DNA of 64,000 nucleotides from Boseongicola aestuarii (GTDB lineage: Bacteria > Pseudomonadota > Alphaproteobacteria > Rhodobacterales > Rhodobacteraceae): the NCBI RefSeq assembly GCF_900184815.1, contig NZ_FXXQ01000007.1, positions 28,501 through 92,500 of the forward strand, in the 5' to 3' direction. Made by a program: the position numbers and the translations under genes. Positions within the stretch are counted from its first letter, which is position 1. Each line of letters starts with the position of its first letter. The notes below the pieces were generated by a model. It saw only the letters and a list, made by a program, of their open reading frames with translations, was not told the origin of the DNA and ran no database searches. Shown one piece after another: positions 54,508 to 64,000 of this stretch.

Positions 54508-54526
54508 CGTTCGTATTAATAGAACG
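54508..54526. promoter_or_regulatory. LysR-type operator in the dabB-lysR divergent region
   Basis: CGTTC (54508-54512), nine AT-rich bases and GAACG (54522-54526) form an interrupted dyad around TATTAATA and contain a T-N11-A core. It ends two bases before the lysR ATG, consistent with autoregulation and with control of dabBA from the same region. Confidence 0.5.
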
Positions 54527-54528
54527 TT

Positions 54529-55407
54529 ATGGCGGACTTCAATTATCATCATCTGCGGTATTTCTGGGCCGTGGCCCATGACGGGAATCTCACGCGTACG
54601 GCGGAACGAATGAACCTCTCGCAATCGGCGATTTCGGTGCAGATCAAGCAGCTTGAAGACCACCTCGGCCATGCCCTGTTCGAGCGTCGCGGCCGTCAGC
54701 TTCACCTGACCGAAGCGGGGCGCATCACGCTGGACCACGCAGATACGATCTTTGCGGCCGGACGCGAACTTGTCGGGACGCTGCGCGAAACCGGGCAAAC
54801 CCGGCAAACCATTCGTATCGGCGCACTGGCCACGCTGTCGCGTAACTTCCACATTGAATTCCTGCGCCCCATCCTTGGGCGTGGGGATGTCGAAGTCATC
54901 CTGCGCTCGGCCAGTGCTGCGGATTTGCTCGGCGCGCTTGAAACACTCAACCTCGATGTTGTCCTGATCAATCAGCCCCCGGCCCGCGATTCCGTCACAC
55001 ACTTCGTGTCGCACCGGCTGTCGGAACAACCGGTCAGCCTTGTCGGTCCGCCCGATCGCCTGATTGCGCCTTTTGACCTCAAAAGCCTGCTGGAAACCCA
55101 ACCCGTCATCCTGCCGCCCCCGGATACCGGCGTTCGGATCGGGTTTGACGCGCTGACCGACCGCCTTGGCATCCGCCCCCAGATCGCTGCCGAGGTTGAT
55201 GACATGGCGATGATGCGTCTGCTTGCGCGCGACGGTGTCGGCCTTGCGGTGCTGCCGCCGATTGTCGTGCAGGACGAATTGAGCAGTGGCCGACTGGTCG
55301 AAGCCGACCGCCTGCCCGGCATCAGCGAGACCTTCTACGCGGTCACCCTGAAGCGGCGCTTTCCGAACCCGCTGCTGGCGGAACTGCTGGAACGCCCCGA
55401 AATCTAA
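54529..55407 (+). CDS. LysR-family transcriptional regulator
   Basis: A 292-residue LTTR. The N-terminal winged HTH (HHLRYFWAVAHDGNLTRTAE, LSQSAISVQIKQLEDHLG) is of the NhaR-like subgroup; the effector-binding domain spans about 90-290. No ribosome-binding site is seen, so it may be translated from a leaderless or weak site. It is divergent from dabBA and is the likely regulator of inorganic carbon uptake, analogous to CcmR/CbbR-type control but of a different subgroup. Confidence 0.9.
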   Translation: MADFNYHHLRYFWAVAHDGNLTRTAERMNLSQSAISVQIKQLEDHLGHALFERRGRQLHLTEAGRITLDHADTIFAAGRELVGTLRETGQTRQTIRIGALATLSRNFHIEFLRPILGRGDVEVILRSASAADLLGALETLNLDVVLINQPPARDSVTHFVSHRLSEQPVSLVGPPDRLIAPFDLKSLLETQPVILPPPDTGVRIGFDALTDRLGIRPQIAAEVDDMAMMRLLARDGVGLAVLPPIVVQDELSSGRLVEADRLPGISETFYAVTLKRRFPNPLLAELLERPEI

Positions 55408-56582
55408 GCGAGAAAATACCGCGCGTGGATCGGCAACAAGGCCGCCCCAAGGGACCGCGCACGACGTCCAACGCGCGCTTGTTCGATCACCGGATTTACA
55501 ACAACGGTCAGCTTAGAAGCCGCCAGGGCCTTTTGCGTCGCCTCTGTCAGCCGCTCGCACACCGCCGCCGGCATCGCGCCATCAACCAGAATGACCTCGA
55601 CCTCGACAACTGATGCGATTGTCGTCGCCGCAATCGCAAGACTTTGACTGGTGGTCTTGATCCAGGGCGCAACATGGTCCTCGTAACGCCCCCAATCGTC
55701 GATATACGTACGCAAAAGCAGCGGATCGATGCCCGCATCACTCAGAGATTTTTCAAGCACGTGCAAGGACGCGACGTTCAAAAGCTCGGTTGTGCCGCCA
55801 CATCCATCAGGCACCGGCATCGGTCCGAAGGCCGCCGCGTTTCCAGTGCGGCCTGAAAAAACCTTGCCATTCAGAACCAGCCCGCCGCCGATAAACGCTC
55901 CGATAAAGAAATAGGCGAAGTCCGAGAACTCGTTGCCGCGACCGATCAGATGCTCGGCGACGCAAGCCGACGTGGCGTCGTTTTCAAGATAGGTCTCAAA
56001 GCCTGTCAGTTCAGTGATTGCAGCCTGCAAATCGAGATCCTGCCATCGCTGCATCTCCTCTTTCGGTGCATTGACGACCTCCAGCCACTCCCAAAGCTTG
56101 CTTGGACTGGCAACGCCGATGGCCGAAACGCTTTGACGGGCTGGCGGATGCTTGGCGAAAATCCGTGCGATGCCGTTCTTCAGAAATGCAAAGACCGTCT
56201 CAATCGTCGGATAAGCATAGGACGTCGCGACCGTCTCCAGAGGCGCGCCCCCGAAATCAACCAGCACCAACTCAGCCGAACGGCGACCGATGTTCAGACC
56301 CAGCGCATTCACGCCGCTCGGGTTCAGCGCAACCGGCACCGAAGGCTTGCCCACCTTGCCCTTGATGGCCGGACCTCGGCACAGCAAACCGTCAGCCTCA
56401 AGCGCGCGTGTGATGTTGGAAACCGTCTGCGCGGACAACCCCGAACGACGCGCGATCTCAGCGCTTGGCATCGCACCGTGGCGCCGCACAAAGGACAAAA
56501 CGACTCGCGCATTCTGATCGCGCAAACCGGATTGGTTCGCTCCGCCTTCGGGATCAAGAATCTGGATTTCTTCGGTCGTCAA
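55404..56582 (-). CDS. ROK-family transcriptional regulator (FrcR-like)
   Basis: A 392-residue ROK repressor: N-terminal MarR-like HTH (AEIARRSGLSAQTVSNITRA, about residues 40-60) joined to a ROK/sugar-kinase fold. The usual zinc CxCGxxGC motif is reduced to a single DGCGG, and the N-terminal ATP motif is poor, as expected for a repressor rather than a kinase. Divergent from the sugar transporter operon by 150 bases, so it probably represses frcBCAK until sugar binds. Its C-terminal end overlaps the lysR stop by four bases on the other strand. Confidence 0.88.
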   Translation of the reverse strand: MTTEEIQILDPEGGANQSGLRDQNARVVLSFVRRHGAMPSAEIARRSGLSAQTVSNITRALEADGLLCRGPAIKGKVGKPSVPVALNPSGVNALGLNIGRRSAELVLVDFGGAPLETVATSYAYPTIETVFAFLKNGIARIFAKHPPARQSVSAIGVASPSKLWEWLEVVNAPKEEMQRWQDLDLQAAITELTGFETYLENDATSACVAEHLIGRGNEFSDFAYFFIGAFIGGGLVLNGKVFSGRTGNAAAFGPMPVPDGCGGTTELLNVASLHVLEKSLSDAGIDPLLLRTYIDDWGRYEDHVAPWIKTTSQSLAIAATTIASVVEVEVILVDGAMPAAVCERLTEATQKALAASKLTVVVNPVIEQARVGRRARSLGAALLPIHARYFLA

Positions 56583-56629
56583 CGCAGGCCTCCTTGGCGG
56601 ATTCCTTACGCAAGAGGCCGCTTATGTCA

Positions 56630-56661
56630 ATTTATAAATCACTTTTATTTATTTATTGACC
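56630..56661. promoter_or_regulatory. AT-rich putative operator and -35 element between frcR-like and frcB-like genes
   Basis: ATTTATAAAT (56630-56639) is a perfect palindrome; ATAAAT (56634-56639) is repeated inverted as ATTTAT at 56647-56652. TTGACC at 56656-56661 may be the -35 of the plus-strand operon. ROK regulators often bind AT-rich dyads, so this is the best operator candidate. Confidence 0.45.
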
Positions 56662-56733
56662 CTTGCACCGAATCAAAGTTACTTACGGGCATCCCGGCGC
56701 AAGTCGGCGGATATAAAACCTTTGGGAGGAAAC

Positions 56734-57750
56734 ATGAAAAAGCTACTTTTGGGCACGGCCTTTGCAACTTTTGCCGCGGCTGGCGGAGCGATGGCTGACG
56801 GCCATTCGACCACCGTTTGCTTGATTACCAAGACTGACACGAACCCATTCTTCGTGAAGATGAAGGAAGGCGCCGAGGCCAAAGCCGCAGAGCTTGGCAT
56901 GACGCTGAAATCCTTTGCCGGTAAAATCGATGGCGACCACGAGACACAGGTTCAAGCGATCGAAACCTGCATCCTCGACGGCGCAAAAGGCATCCTGATC
57001 ACTGCGTCCGACACTTCGTCCATCGTCCCTGCCGTTCAGCAGGCGCGCGACGCTGGCCTCGTGGTTATCGCGCTTGACACACCACTGACACCGATCGAAG
57101 CGGCTGACGCGACGTTCGCAACCGACAACTTCCTGGCCGGCGAGCTGATCGGCAAGTGGGCTGCGGGCACAATCGGTGACACATCGACCGCGAAAATCGG
57201 CATGATGAACATCAACGTGTCGCAGCCGACGGTTGGCGTTCTGCGCAACCAGGGCTTCCTTCAGGGCTTTGGCATCGACCTTGGCGACCCTGCAAAATGG
57301 GGCGATGAAACAGATCCACGTATCGTGAACAACGAAGTGACCAACGCCAACGAAGAAGGCGGACGCAAGTCGATGGAAAACCTTCTGACCATGGATCCGG
57401 GCGTCAACGTTCTCTACACAATCAACGAACCGGCTGCCGCTGGTGCGCACGAGACGCTGAAAGACTTCGGCAAAGTCGGTGACGTGATCGTTGTGTCCGT
57501 CGACGGCGGTTGCCCCGGCGTTCAGAACGTAGCGGACGGAGCAATTGGCGCGACATCGCAGCAGTACCCACTGTTGATGGCGGCACTGGGTGTCGAGGCC
57601 ATCAAGAAGTGGGCTGACGAAGGCATCAAGCCCGAGCCGACACCAGGCAAAGCTTTCTTTGACACGGGCGTCGCCCTTGTCACGGACAACCCGGTTGACG
57701 GTGTTCCGTCGATCACGTCCGCAGAAGGCCTCGAGCTCTGCTGGGGTTAA
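56734..57750 (+). CDS. frcB: Sugar ABC transporter substrate-binding protein (FrcB-like)
   Basis: A 338-residue periplasmic protein of the ribose/fructose-binding cluster (Peripla_BP_4). Signal peptide [20 protein letters not shown], then [20 protein letters not shown] typical of this group. ATG 56734 has GGGAGGA seven bases upstream; the frame upstream is not coding. First gene of frcB-C-A-K, matching the Sinorhizobium fructose/mannose/ribose uptake order. Sugar identity is inferred from gene order. Confidence 0.9.
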   Translation: MKKLLLGTAFATFAAAGGAMADGHSTTVCLITKTDTNPFFVKMKEGAEAKAAELGMTLKSFAGKIDGDHETQVQAIETCILDGAKGILITASDTSSIVPAVQQARDAGLVVIALDTPLTPIEAADATFATDNFLAGELIGKWAAGTIGDTSTAKIGMMNINVSQPTVGVLRNQGFLQGFGIDLGDPAKWGDETDPRIVNNEVTNANEEGGRKSMENLLTMDPGVNVLYTINEPAAAGAHETLKDFGKVGDVIVVSVDGGCPGVQNVADGAIGATSQQYPLLMAALGVEAIKKWADEGIKPEPTPGKAFFDTGVALVTDNPVDGVPSITSAEGLELCWG

Positions 57751-57876
57751 CAGACCTCTCGGGAGGGTGCGCCCGTCGCGCCCTCCCACTCCGGCTACAG
57801 ACAGACCGGAAGAAATCTGACATCATCAAACAAAATCACATGGCCTGACGGCGCGCCGTCTTGGGGAGGCACTACT

Positions 57877-58947
57877 ATGTCCGAGCAATCAGCCAACACA
57901 GACTACGAATCCGCGTCCAGCAATCTTAACGAAACGGTCGCCGAATTCGAAGATACGCGCAAAGGCCTGATCGGGAAGCTGCAGCATGTTCTGCACGTCA
58001 ACCCGGCCCTTGTCCCGCTGATCGTTCTGGTGGCCTCGATCATCCTGTTCGGGATGCTGGTCGGCCAACGCTTCTTCTCGCCCTTTGCGATGACCCTGAT
58101 CCTGCAACAGGTGCAGATCGTCGGCATCGTCGCGGCCGCGCAAAGTCTGGTCATCCTGACAGCTGGCATCGACCTCTCGGTGGGTGCGATCATGGTTCTG
58201 TCTTCGGTTGTGATGGGCCAGATGGTGTTTTCATATGGCATTCCCGTCGAACTCGCGATCCTGTGCGGCCTGCTTGTCGGCCTGATCTGCGGAGTCATGA
58301 ACGGATGGCTCGTCGCCTATATGAAATTGCCCCCCTTCATCGTGACGCTGGGCATGTGGCAGATCGTTCTGGCCTCGAACTTCCTTTATTCCGCCAACCA
58401 GACCATCCGCAGCCAGGATATCGAAGATACAGCCCCGTTGTTGCAGGTCTTTGGCACCAAATTCCAGGTCGGCGGAGCCACCCTGACACTTGGCGTGATC
58501 TTCATGCTCGCGTTGGTCTTCACGCTGTCATACGCGCTGAAACACACCGCATGGGGACGCCACGTCTACGCGGTCGGCGACGACCCTGACGCCGCCGAAC
58601 TGTCGGGCGTGAACGTCAAGGGCACGCTGATGTCCGTCTATATTCTGTCGGGACTGATCTGCGCCTTTGCCGGATGGGCAATGGTTGGACGCATCGGCTC
58701 GATCTCACCCACCGTGGGGCAGCTTGCCAACATCGAAAGCATCACCGCTGTGGTGATCGGTGGTATCTCACTGTTCGGCGGGCGCGGCTCAATCCTTGGC
58801 GCGCTCTTCGGAGCCCTGATCGTCGGTGTGTTCACACTTGGCCTGCGCCTGATGGGAGCGGACGCACAATGGACGTTCCTGCTCATCGGACTTCTCATCA
58901 TCGCCGCTGTCGCGGTTGACCAGTGGATCAGAAAGGTATCAGCGTAA
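57877..58947 (+). CDS. frcC: Sugar ABC transporter permease (FrcC-like)
   Basis: A 356-residue RbsC/FrcC-family permease with about ten hydrophobic segments. It has a long hydrophilic N-terminus (about 45 residues), then PLIVLVASIILFGMLVGQRF, and the conserved TAGIDLSVGAIM and GRIGSISPTVG...IESITAVVIGG stretches. The stop overlaps the ATPase start (TAATG). Confidence 0.92.
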   Translation: MSEQSANTDYESASSNLNETVAEFEDTRKGLIGKLQHVLHVNPALVPLIVLVASIILFGMLVGQRFFSPFAMTLILQQVQIVGIVAAAQSLVILTAGIDLSVGAIMVLSSVVMGQMVFSYGIPVELAILCGLLVGLICGVMNGWLVAYMKLPPFIVTLGMWQIVLASNFLYSANQTIRSQDIEDTAPLLQVFGTKFQVGGATLTLGVIFMLALVFTLSYALKHTAWGRHVYAVGDDPDAAELSGVNVKGTLMSVYILSGLICAFAGWAMVGRIGSISPTVGQLANIESITAVVIGGISLFGGRGSILGALFGALIVGVFTLGLRLMGADAQWTFLLIGLLIIAAVAVDQWIRKVSA

Positions 58948-59720
58948 TGGAAGCTATTCTCAAAGGCAGAAACCTGGTCAAACGCTATGGCAAGGTCACC
59001 GCACTGGATCACTGCGACTTCGACCTTTACCCAGGCGAGATCCTCGCCGTAATCGGCGACAACGGCGCAGGGAAATCCACGCTTATCAAGGCCGTCTCGG
59101 GCGCTGTGGTGCCGGATGCGGGTGACGTCTGGCTGGAAGGCAAAAAGATCCAGTTCACCAGCCCAATACAGGCGCGTGAACACGGAATTGAGACCGTTTA
59201 TCAGACACTTGCCATGTCTCCCGCCCTGTCGATCGCCGACAATATGTTCATGGGTCGCGAGCTGCGCAAACCGGGTTTCATGGGCAAGTACCTGCGCAAA
59301 CTCGACCGCGCCGCGATGGAAAAGTTCGCCCGTGACAAGCTGACCGAGCTTGGCTTGATGACGATCCAGAACATCAATCAGGCAGTCGAAACCCTGTCTG
59401 GCGGCCAACGACAGGGCGTCGCCGTGGCGCGTGCGGCGGCTTTCGGCTCGAAGGTTATCATCCTTGATGAACCCACAGCGGCCCTCGGCGTCAAGGAAAG
59501 CCGCAAGGTGCTTGAGCTTATTCAGGACGTGAAATCGCGTGGTATCCCGATCATTCTGATCAGCCACAACATGCCACACGTTTTCGAGGTCGCGGACCGT
59601 ATCCATGTGCACCGTCTTGGCAAACGCCTTTGCGTCATCGACCCCAAGGATCATTCGATGTCAGATGCCGTGGCGTACATGACGGGCGCGAAAGAACCCG
59701 AGCAAACCGCCGCTGCCTGA
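58947..59720 (+). CDS. frcA: Sugar ABC transporter ATPase (FrcA-like)
   Basis: A 257-residue single nucleotide-binding domain: Walker A GDNGAGKSTLI (about residue 38), signature LSGGQRQGV and Walker B VIILDEPTAALG. Most sugar ABC ATPases of this class have two domains (about 500 aa); the one-domain form is characteristic of FrcA. ATG 58947 overlaps the permease stop and is preferred to the in-frame upstream start. Confidence 0.93.
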   Translation: MEAILKGRNLVKRYGKVTALDHCDFDLYPGEILAVIGDNGAGKSTLIKAVSGAVVPDAGDVWLEGKKIQFTSPIQAREHGIETVYQTLAMSPALSIADNMFMGRELRKPGFMGKYLRKLDRAAMEKFARDKLTELGLMTIQNINQAVETLSGGQRQGVAVARAAAFGSKVIILDEPTAALGVKESRKVLELIQDVKSRGIPIILISHNMPHVFEVADRIHVHRLGKRLCVIDPKDHSMSDAVAYMTGAKEPEQTAAA

Positions 59721-59727
59721 TTTCACC

Positions 59728-60357
59728 ATGACAACGCCATCGGATATTGCCGGAGCGATCGCGGACCGGGCCGAGGCATTGCCCAAGCCGCAACGACGCA
59801 ATCTGATCGCGGTTGTCGGCCCCCCGGCCTCGGGAAAGACGACCGTCGCGTCAACCCTCCTGCGCGTTCTGAACGCGCGCGGGGTGCCAACCGGGCTGGT
59901 TGCCATGGACGGTTTTCATCTGGACAATTCGGTGCTCGATGCGCGCGGCCTGCGTGCGCGCAAGGGTGCGCCGGAAACCTTTGACCTTGCCGGATTCACA
60001 TCACTTCTTACGCGCTTGGCGGTCGAAGACGAAGTGATCGCCCCGACATTCGATCGCTCCCGCGATGCGTCGATAGGATCGAGTTCGGTTGTGACGCGCG
60101 AGATGACGACGGTGATCGTCGAGGGGAACTATCTTTTGCTCAACGAGCCCGGCTGGCGCGATCTGTCAAAGCACTGGACACTGTCCGTCATGCTGACGGT
60201 GCCGGTCGATGAACTTGAACAAAGGCTCATCCAGCGCTGGCTGCAATTCGGATTCTCCGAAGACGGCGCGCGTACCAAAGCCCTCGACAACGACTTGCCA
60301 AACGCCCGGCGAGTTCTGGAAAACAGCCTTGCTGCCGACATGACGATTGCGGAGTAA
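59728..60357 (+). CDS. frcK: FrcK-like P-loop kinase
   Basis: A 209-residue nucleoside/nucleotide-kinase-like protein of the uridine/pantothenate-kinase fold. Walker A is GPPASGKTTVAS (about residue 31), followed by VAMDGFHLDN (phosphate-acceptor region) and VIVEGNYLLL. It lies seven bases after frcA and completes the frcBCAK set. In Sinorhizobium FrcK is a putative kinase of the fructose uptake locus, but its substrate is not established. Confidence 0.88.
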   Translation: MTTPSDIAGAIADRAEALPKPQRRNLIAVVGPPASGKTTVASTLLRVLNARGVPTGLVAMDGFHLDNSVLDARGLRARKGAPETFDLAGFTSLLTRLAVEDEVIAPTFDRSRDASIGSSSVVTREMTTVIVEGNYLLLNEPGWRDLSKHWTLSVMLTVPVDELEQRLIQRWLQFGFSEDGARTKALDNDLPNARRVLENSLAADMTIAE

Positions 60358-60361
60358 TGCC

Positions 60362-61030
60362 TCAGATCGCGGGCGCAGCGGCATAGCGAAGATGGCCCGT
60401 CTTCATCCAAATCCGCGCGCCATCCGTTTGAGATTCAATACTTAAACGCTGACCTTCGGGCAGTCTCAGCCACGCCCCTTCCCCAAGCTTTTCGCCACTT
60501 TCCACCACGGCCCCCGCAAGAACAAGCACCTCTATTCCACCGGGCGCGTCGCTTTCAAACACGGTCTCGGGTGCCAGATGGCAATAGGTCACGACCTCAC
60601 GCGCATCCCGGTGCAACTCGGCCACAGCTACGCCATCCACAGGGTCAGACAGTTCGTCGACCATGGCCTTGCGGAACTGCCTGCGGTCCTCCATGTCGAA
60701 CTGCCAGAGCTTCACGAATATCGTGCACCCCTGTTCCGATCCCGGCGTATGCGACGTGGTCGGCGGGTTTCTGACGTAGGTCCCGGCCGGATAGTCGCCG
60801 TGTTCGTCCTGAAACACACCTTCCAGCACGATGAACTCCTCGCCGCCCGTGTGCGTATGCGCCGAAAACCTGCTGCCCGGAGCATACCGCACGATCGAGG
60901 TTGCCCGCGCAACTTCATCCCCGATCCTGTCTAGCATTCGTCGGTCCACACCCGGCATCGGCGATGCAATCCACGCTGTTTCGGCAGAATTAACCACCAC
61001 ACGCGTGGCAAAATCAGCGTTCAAAGTCAT
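60362..61030 (-). CDS. Double-cupin protein (ChrR-like cupin)
   Basis: A 222-residue protein with a clear cupin in [20 protein letters not shown] and [20 protein letters not shown] (metal-binding His-x-His ... Glu), followed by a [14 protein letters not shown] segment, like the C-terminal domain of ChrR anti-sigma factors. A second weaker cupin-like half begins about residue 125 ([17 protein letters not shown]). It lacks the N-terminal zinc anti-sigma domain, so it is probably a stand-alone enzyme or sensor. ATG 61030 has GGGAG upstream; ATG 61045 is an alternative. Converges with frcK, four bases apart. Confidence 0.8.
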   Translation of the reverse strand: MTLNADFATRVVVNSAETAWIASPMPGVDRRMLDRIGDEVARATSIVRYAPGSRFSAHTHTGGEEFIVLEGVFQDEHGDYPAGTYVRNPPTTSHTPGSEQGCTIFVKLWQFDMEDRRQFRKAMVDELSDPVDGVAVAELHRDAREVVTYCHLAPETVFESDAPGGIEVLVLAGAVVESGEKLGEGAWLRLPEGQRLSIESQTDGARIWMKTGHLRYAAAPAI

Positions 61031-61106
61031 TTCGATCACTCCCATATCCTGTTTGCCGCGAGCGTCACGTCGGACCAAACCTCCCGCACTCTACGAGACA
61101 CCCGGA

Positions 61107-61143
61107 CAACAAAAAAGGCCGTCGGGCTTTCGCCGAACGACCT
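61107..61143 (-). terminator. Terminator downstream of tRNA-fMet
   Basis: On the minus strand AGGTCGTTCGGC pairs with GCCCGACGGCCT (one mismatch, GAAA loop), followed by TTTTTTGTTG. It ends 13 bases after the tRNA 3' end and before the cupin gene. Confidence 0.8.
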
Positions 61144-61155
61144 GATGCAGAGGAT

Positions 61156-61232
<77 letters not shown>

Positions 61233-61243
61233 CCAACGGATGT

Positions 61244-61272
61244 GACTTAACTGTCATCGCAGGGGGCTGCAA
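61244..61272 (-). promoter_or_regulatory. Putative promoter of tRNA-fMet
   Basis: On the minus strand TTGCAG (61272-61267), a 17-base spacer and TAAGTC (61249-61244) precede the tRNA. Transcription would begin about five bases before the mature 5' end. The -35 is good (5 of 6 counting C/G-rich variants as weak), the -10 is modest. Confidence 0.5.
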
Positions 61273-61820
61273 GGGCATAACGCCAAAAAGTCGGGCGATT
61301 TTCACTACGCTTTGCGCGTCGCATGAATGTGACCGTGAAAGCCCGACCACACACGTGACGCCAGGACTCGAAATGAATGGATCTCAATCCTGGATCGCGG
61401 ATTTGTGCCAAAAAAGGAGGCCAAATCAGCCGTCAGGACTGAATGCGCGGTACAGCTGAACGATCCGTCAAGGTTCTTGGGTGTCGCCGAGGTGAGAGGG
61501 ATGCCGCAGAAAACGGCGACGGTGAATTGTTAGCGATCAAAACAAAAGATCTGACGCGCCTGGCAGTGGAAAATGAGCATTTTCGTTTTCGGAAGTCTTC
61601 CAGTTGATTGACGGACGACGCTCGATCACGAGGCCAAAAGGCTCGGAGTTCTCTATCTGGGCCCGTACTTCAAGCAAAGCGCAATTAATAACCGGACGAT
61701 CGACGATAAAGACGCCATGTAGATCACGCAGAGCCAAATTCTGGCCAACGTTTACGATCTGCGATCGGAACAAAGAACGGATAACTGCCATTTGGCGACA
61801 CACTCGCGGCGAAGTCGTCC
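61273..61820. other. About 550-base spacer between the rRNA terminator and tRNA-fMet promoter
   Basis: No recognisable gene. A minus-strand frame of 88 codons (61537-61803) and a plus-strand frame that runs through the terminator are both unlike known proteins and lack ribosome-binding sites. The base composition is less GC-rich than neighbouring genes (for example around 61690-61790). It could be remnant or inserted DNA. Confidence 0.4.
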
Positions 61821-61852
61821 AAAAAACAAAAATGCCGCCCCGAAGGGCGGCA
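61821..61852 (-). terminator. Rho-independent terminator of the rRNA operon
   Basis: On the minus strand GCCGCCC, a TTCG tetraloop and GGGCGGC are followed by ATTTTTGTTTTTT. This is a textbook intrinsic terminator about 50 bases after the 5S rRNA. Confidence 0.93.
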
Positions 61853-61900
61853 GTTTTTATTGATACATCGTCGAGAGATACAAGATGTGTTCCTTACTAG

Positions 61901-62016
61901 ATTTGGCGGTGACCTACTCTCCCACGTCTTAAGACGCAGTACCATCGGCGCGACGGCACTTAACGGCCGAGTTCGGAATGGGATCGGGTGTTTTGCTCGC
62001 GCTATGACCACCAAAT
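61901..62016 (-). rRNA. rrf: 5S ribosomal RNA
   Basis: About 115 bases. Read on the minus strand it begins TTTGGTGGTCATAGCGCGAG, has the conserved CCGATCCCATTCCGAACTCG loop, the GGGAGAGTAGGTC 3' strand and a closing stem. It follows 23S rRNA by about 110 bases. Exact ends are approximate by a base or two. Confidence 0.95.
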
Positions 62017-62124
62017 CAAGAAAAGAACACATCGTATCCAAGTCCCGCAACTAATACGGTGTAGTGTATGCTTTTGATTTGTCTGCATTCTTTTCAGAAT
62101 GACAGCCAGTCTACTACTGGATCA

Positions 62125-64000
<1,876 letters not shown>

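Noticed and set aside
61537..61803. 88-codon minus-strand frame near the rRNA operon
   Set aside because: No ribosome-binding site, no recognisable domain, and it begins next to the rRNA terminator.

Overview
This window looks like chromosomal DNA of a marine, Roseobacter-type alphaproteobacterium (Rhodobacterales). The evidence is the high G+C content, the arrangement ccoNOQP / universal stress protein / fnrL / ccoGHIS, a tandem glycine riboswitch on gcvTHP, an frcBCAK-type sugar cassette with a ROK regulator, an Anbu proteasome-like protein, an FeS-type photolyase and an rRNA operon trailed by tRNA-fMet. No phage, transposon, CRISPR array or plasmid replication gene was recognised.

Layout. 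1-6.2 kb: a tightly overlapping plus-strand operon (ABC permease cut by the window edge, cytosine-deaminase-like amidohydrolase, FAD oxidase, two tandem flavodoxin-fold quinone reductases, 2OG-Fe oxygenase, creatininase) that looks like a catabolic route for an unidentified cyclic N-compound. 6.3-11.2 kb: a small membrane protein, then gcvP-gcvH-gcvT on the minus strand behind a two-aptamer glycine riboswitch. 11.2-21.2 kb: mostly housekeeping genes (MATE exporter, gltX, minimal zincin, PfkB kinase, nadE, photolyase, SDR) plus an exported protein made almost only of MORN repeats. 21.3-27.8 kb: CocE/NonD hydrolase, dipeptide-type ABC permeases and a fused double ATPase without a binding protein, and a glycosyltransferase-like gene. 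27.8-29.6 kb: leuA behind a Leu-rich leader peptide. 29.9-38 kb: OmpA-type lipoprotein, Anbu, lysophospholipase (apparent CTG start), SCP2 protein, TPR protein, and a ~1500-codon RTX/LamG secreted protein interrupted by one in-frame TGA.

38.4-47.7 kb is a microaerobic respiration island on the minus strand: ccoG-H-I-S, ccoN-O-Q-P, a universal stress protein and fnrL. Perfect FNR palindromes sit before ccoN, ccoG and the stress gene, so FnrL very probably controls all three units under low oxygen. 47.9-55.4 kb: a dimethylglycine/sarcosine dehydrogenase, the DabA-DabB inorganic-carbon pump pair and a divergent LysR regulator. 55.4-60.4 kb: ROK regulator, then binding protein, permease, ATPase and kinase of a fructose-type (frc) system. 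60.4-64 kb: a cupin, tRNA-fMet with what looks like its own promoter, an rRNA terminator, 5S rRNA and the 3' two-thirds of 23S rRNA, all minus strand.

Most interesting signals: (i) four-copy 11-bp phased repeats at two intergenic sites in opposite orientation; (ii) the leuA leader, where leader Leu codons are complementary to a Shine-Dalgarno-like sequence of leuA, suggesting translational attenuation; (iii) the nonsense codon in the large RTX adhesin-like gene; (iv) a non-standard CTG start; (v) an 18-bp perfect operator-like palindrome before the dimethylglycine dehydrogenase; (vi) separation of tRNA-fMet from the rRNA operon. No clearly new multi-gene defence or biosynthetic system was found; the 0.5-6.2 kb catabolic operon is the best candidate for an undescribed pathway.
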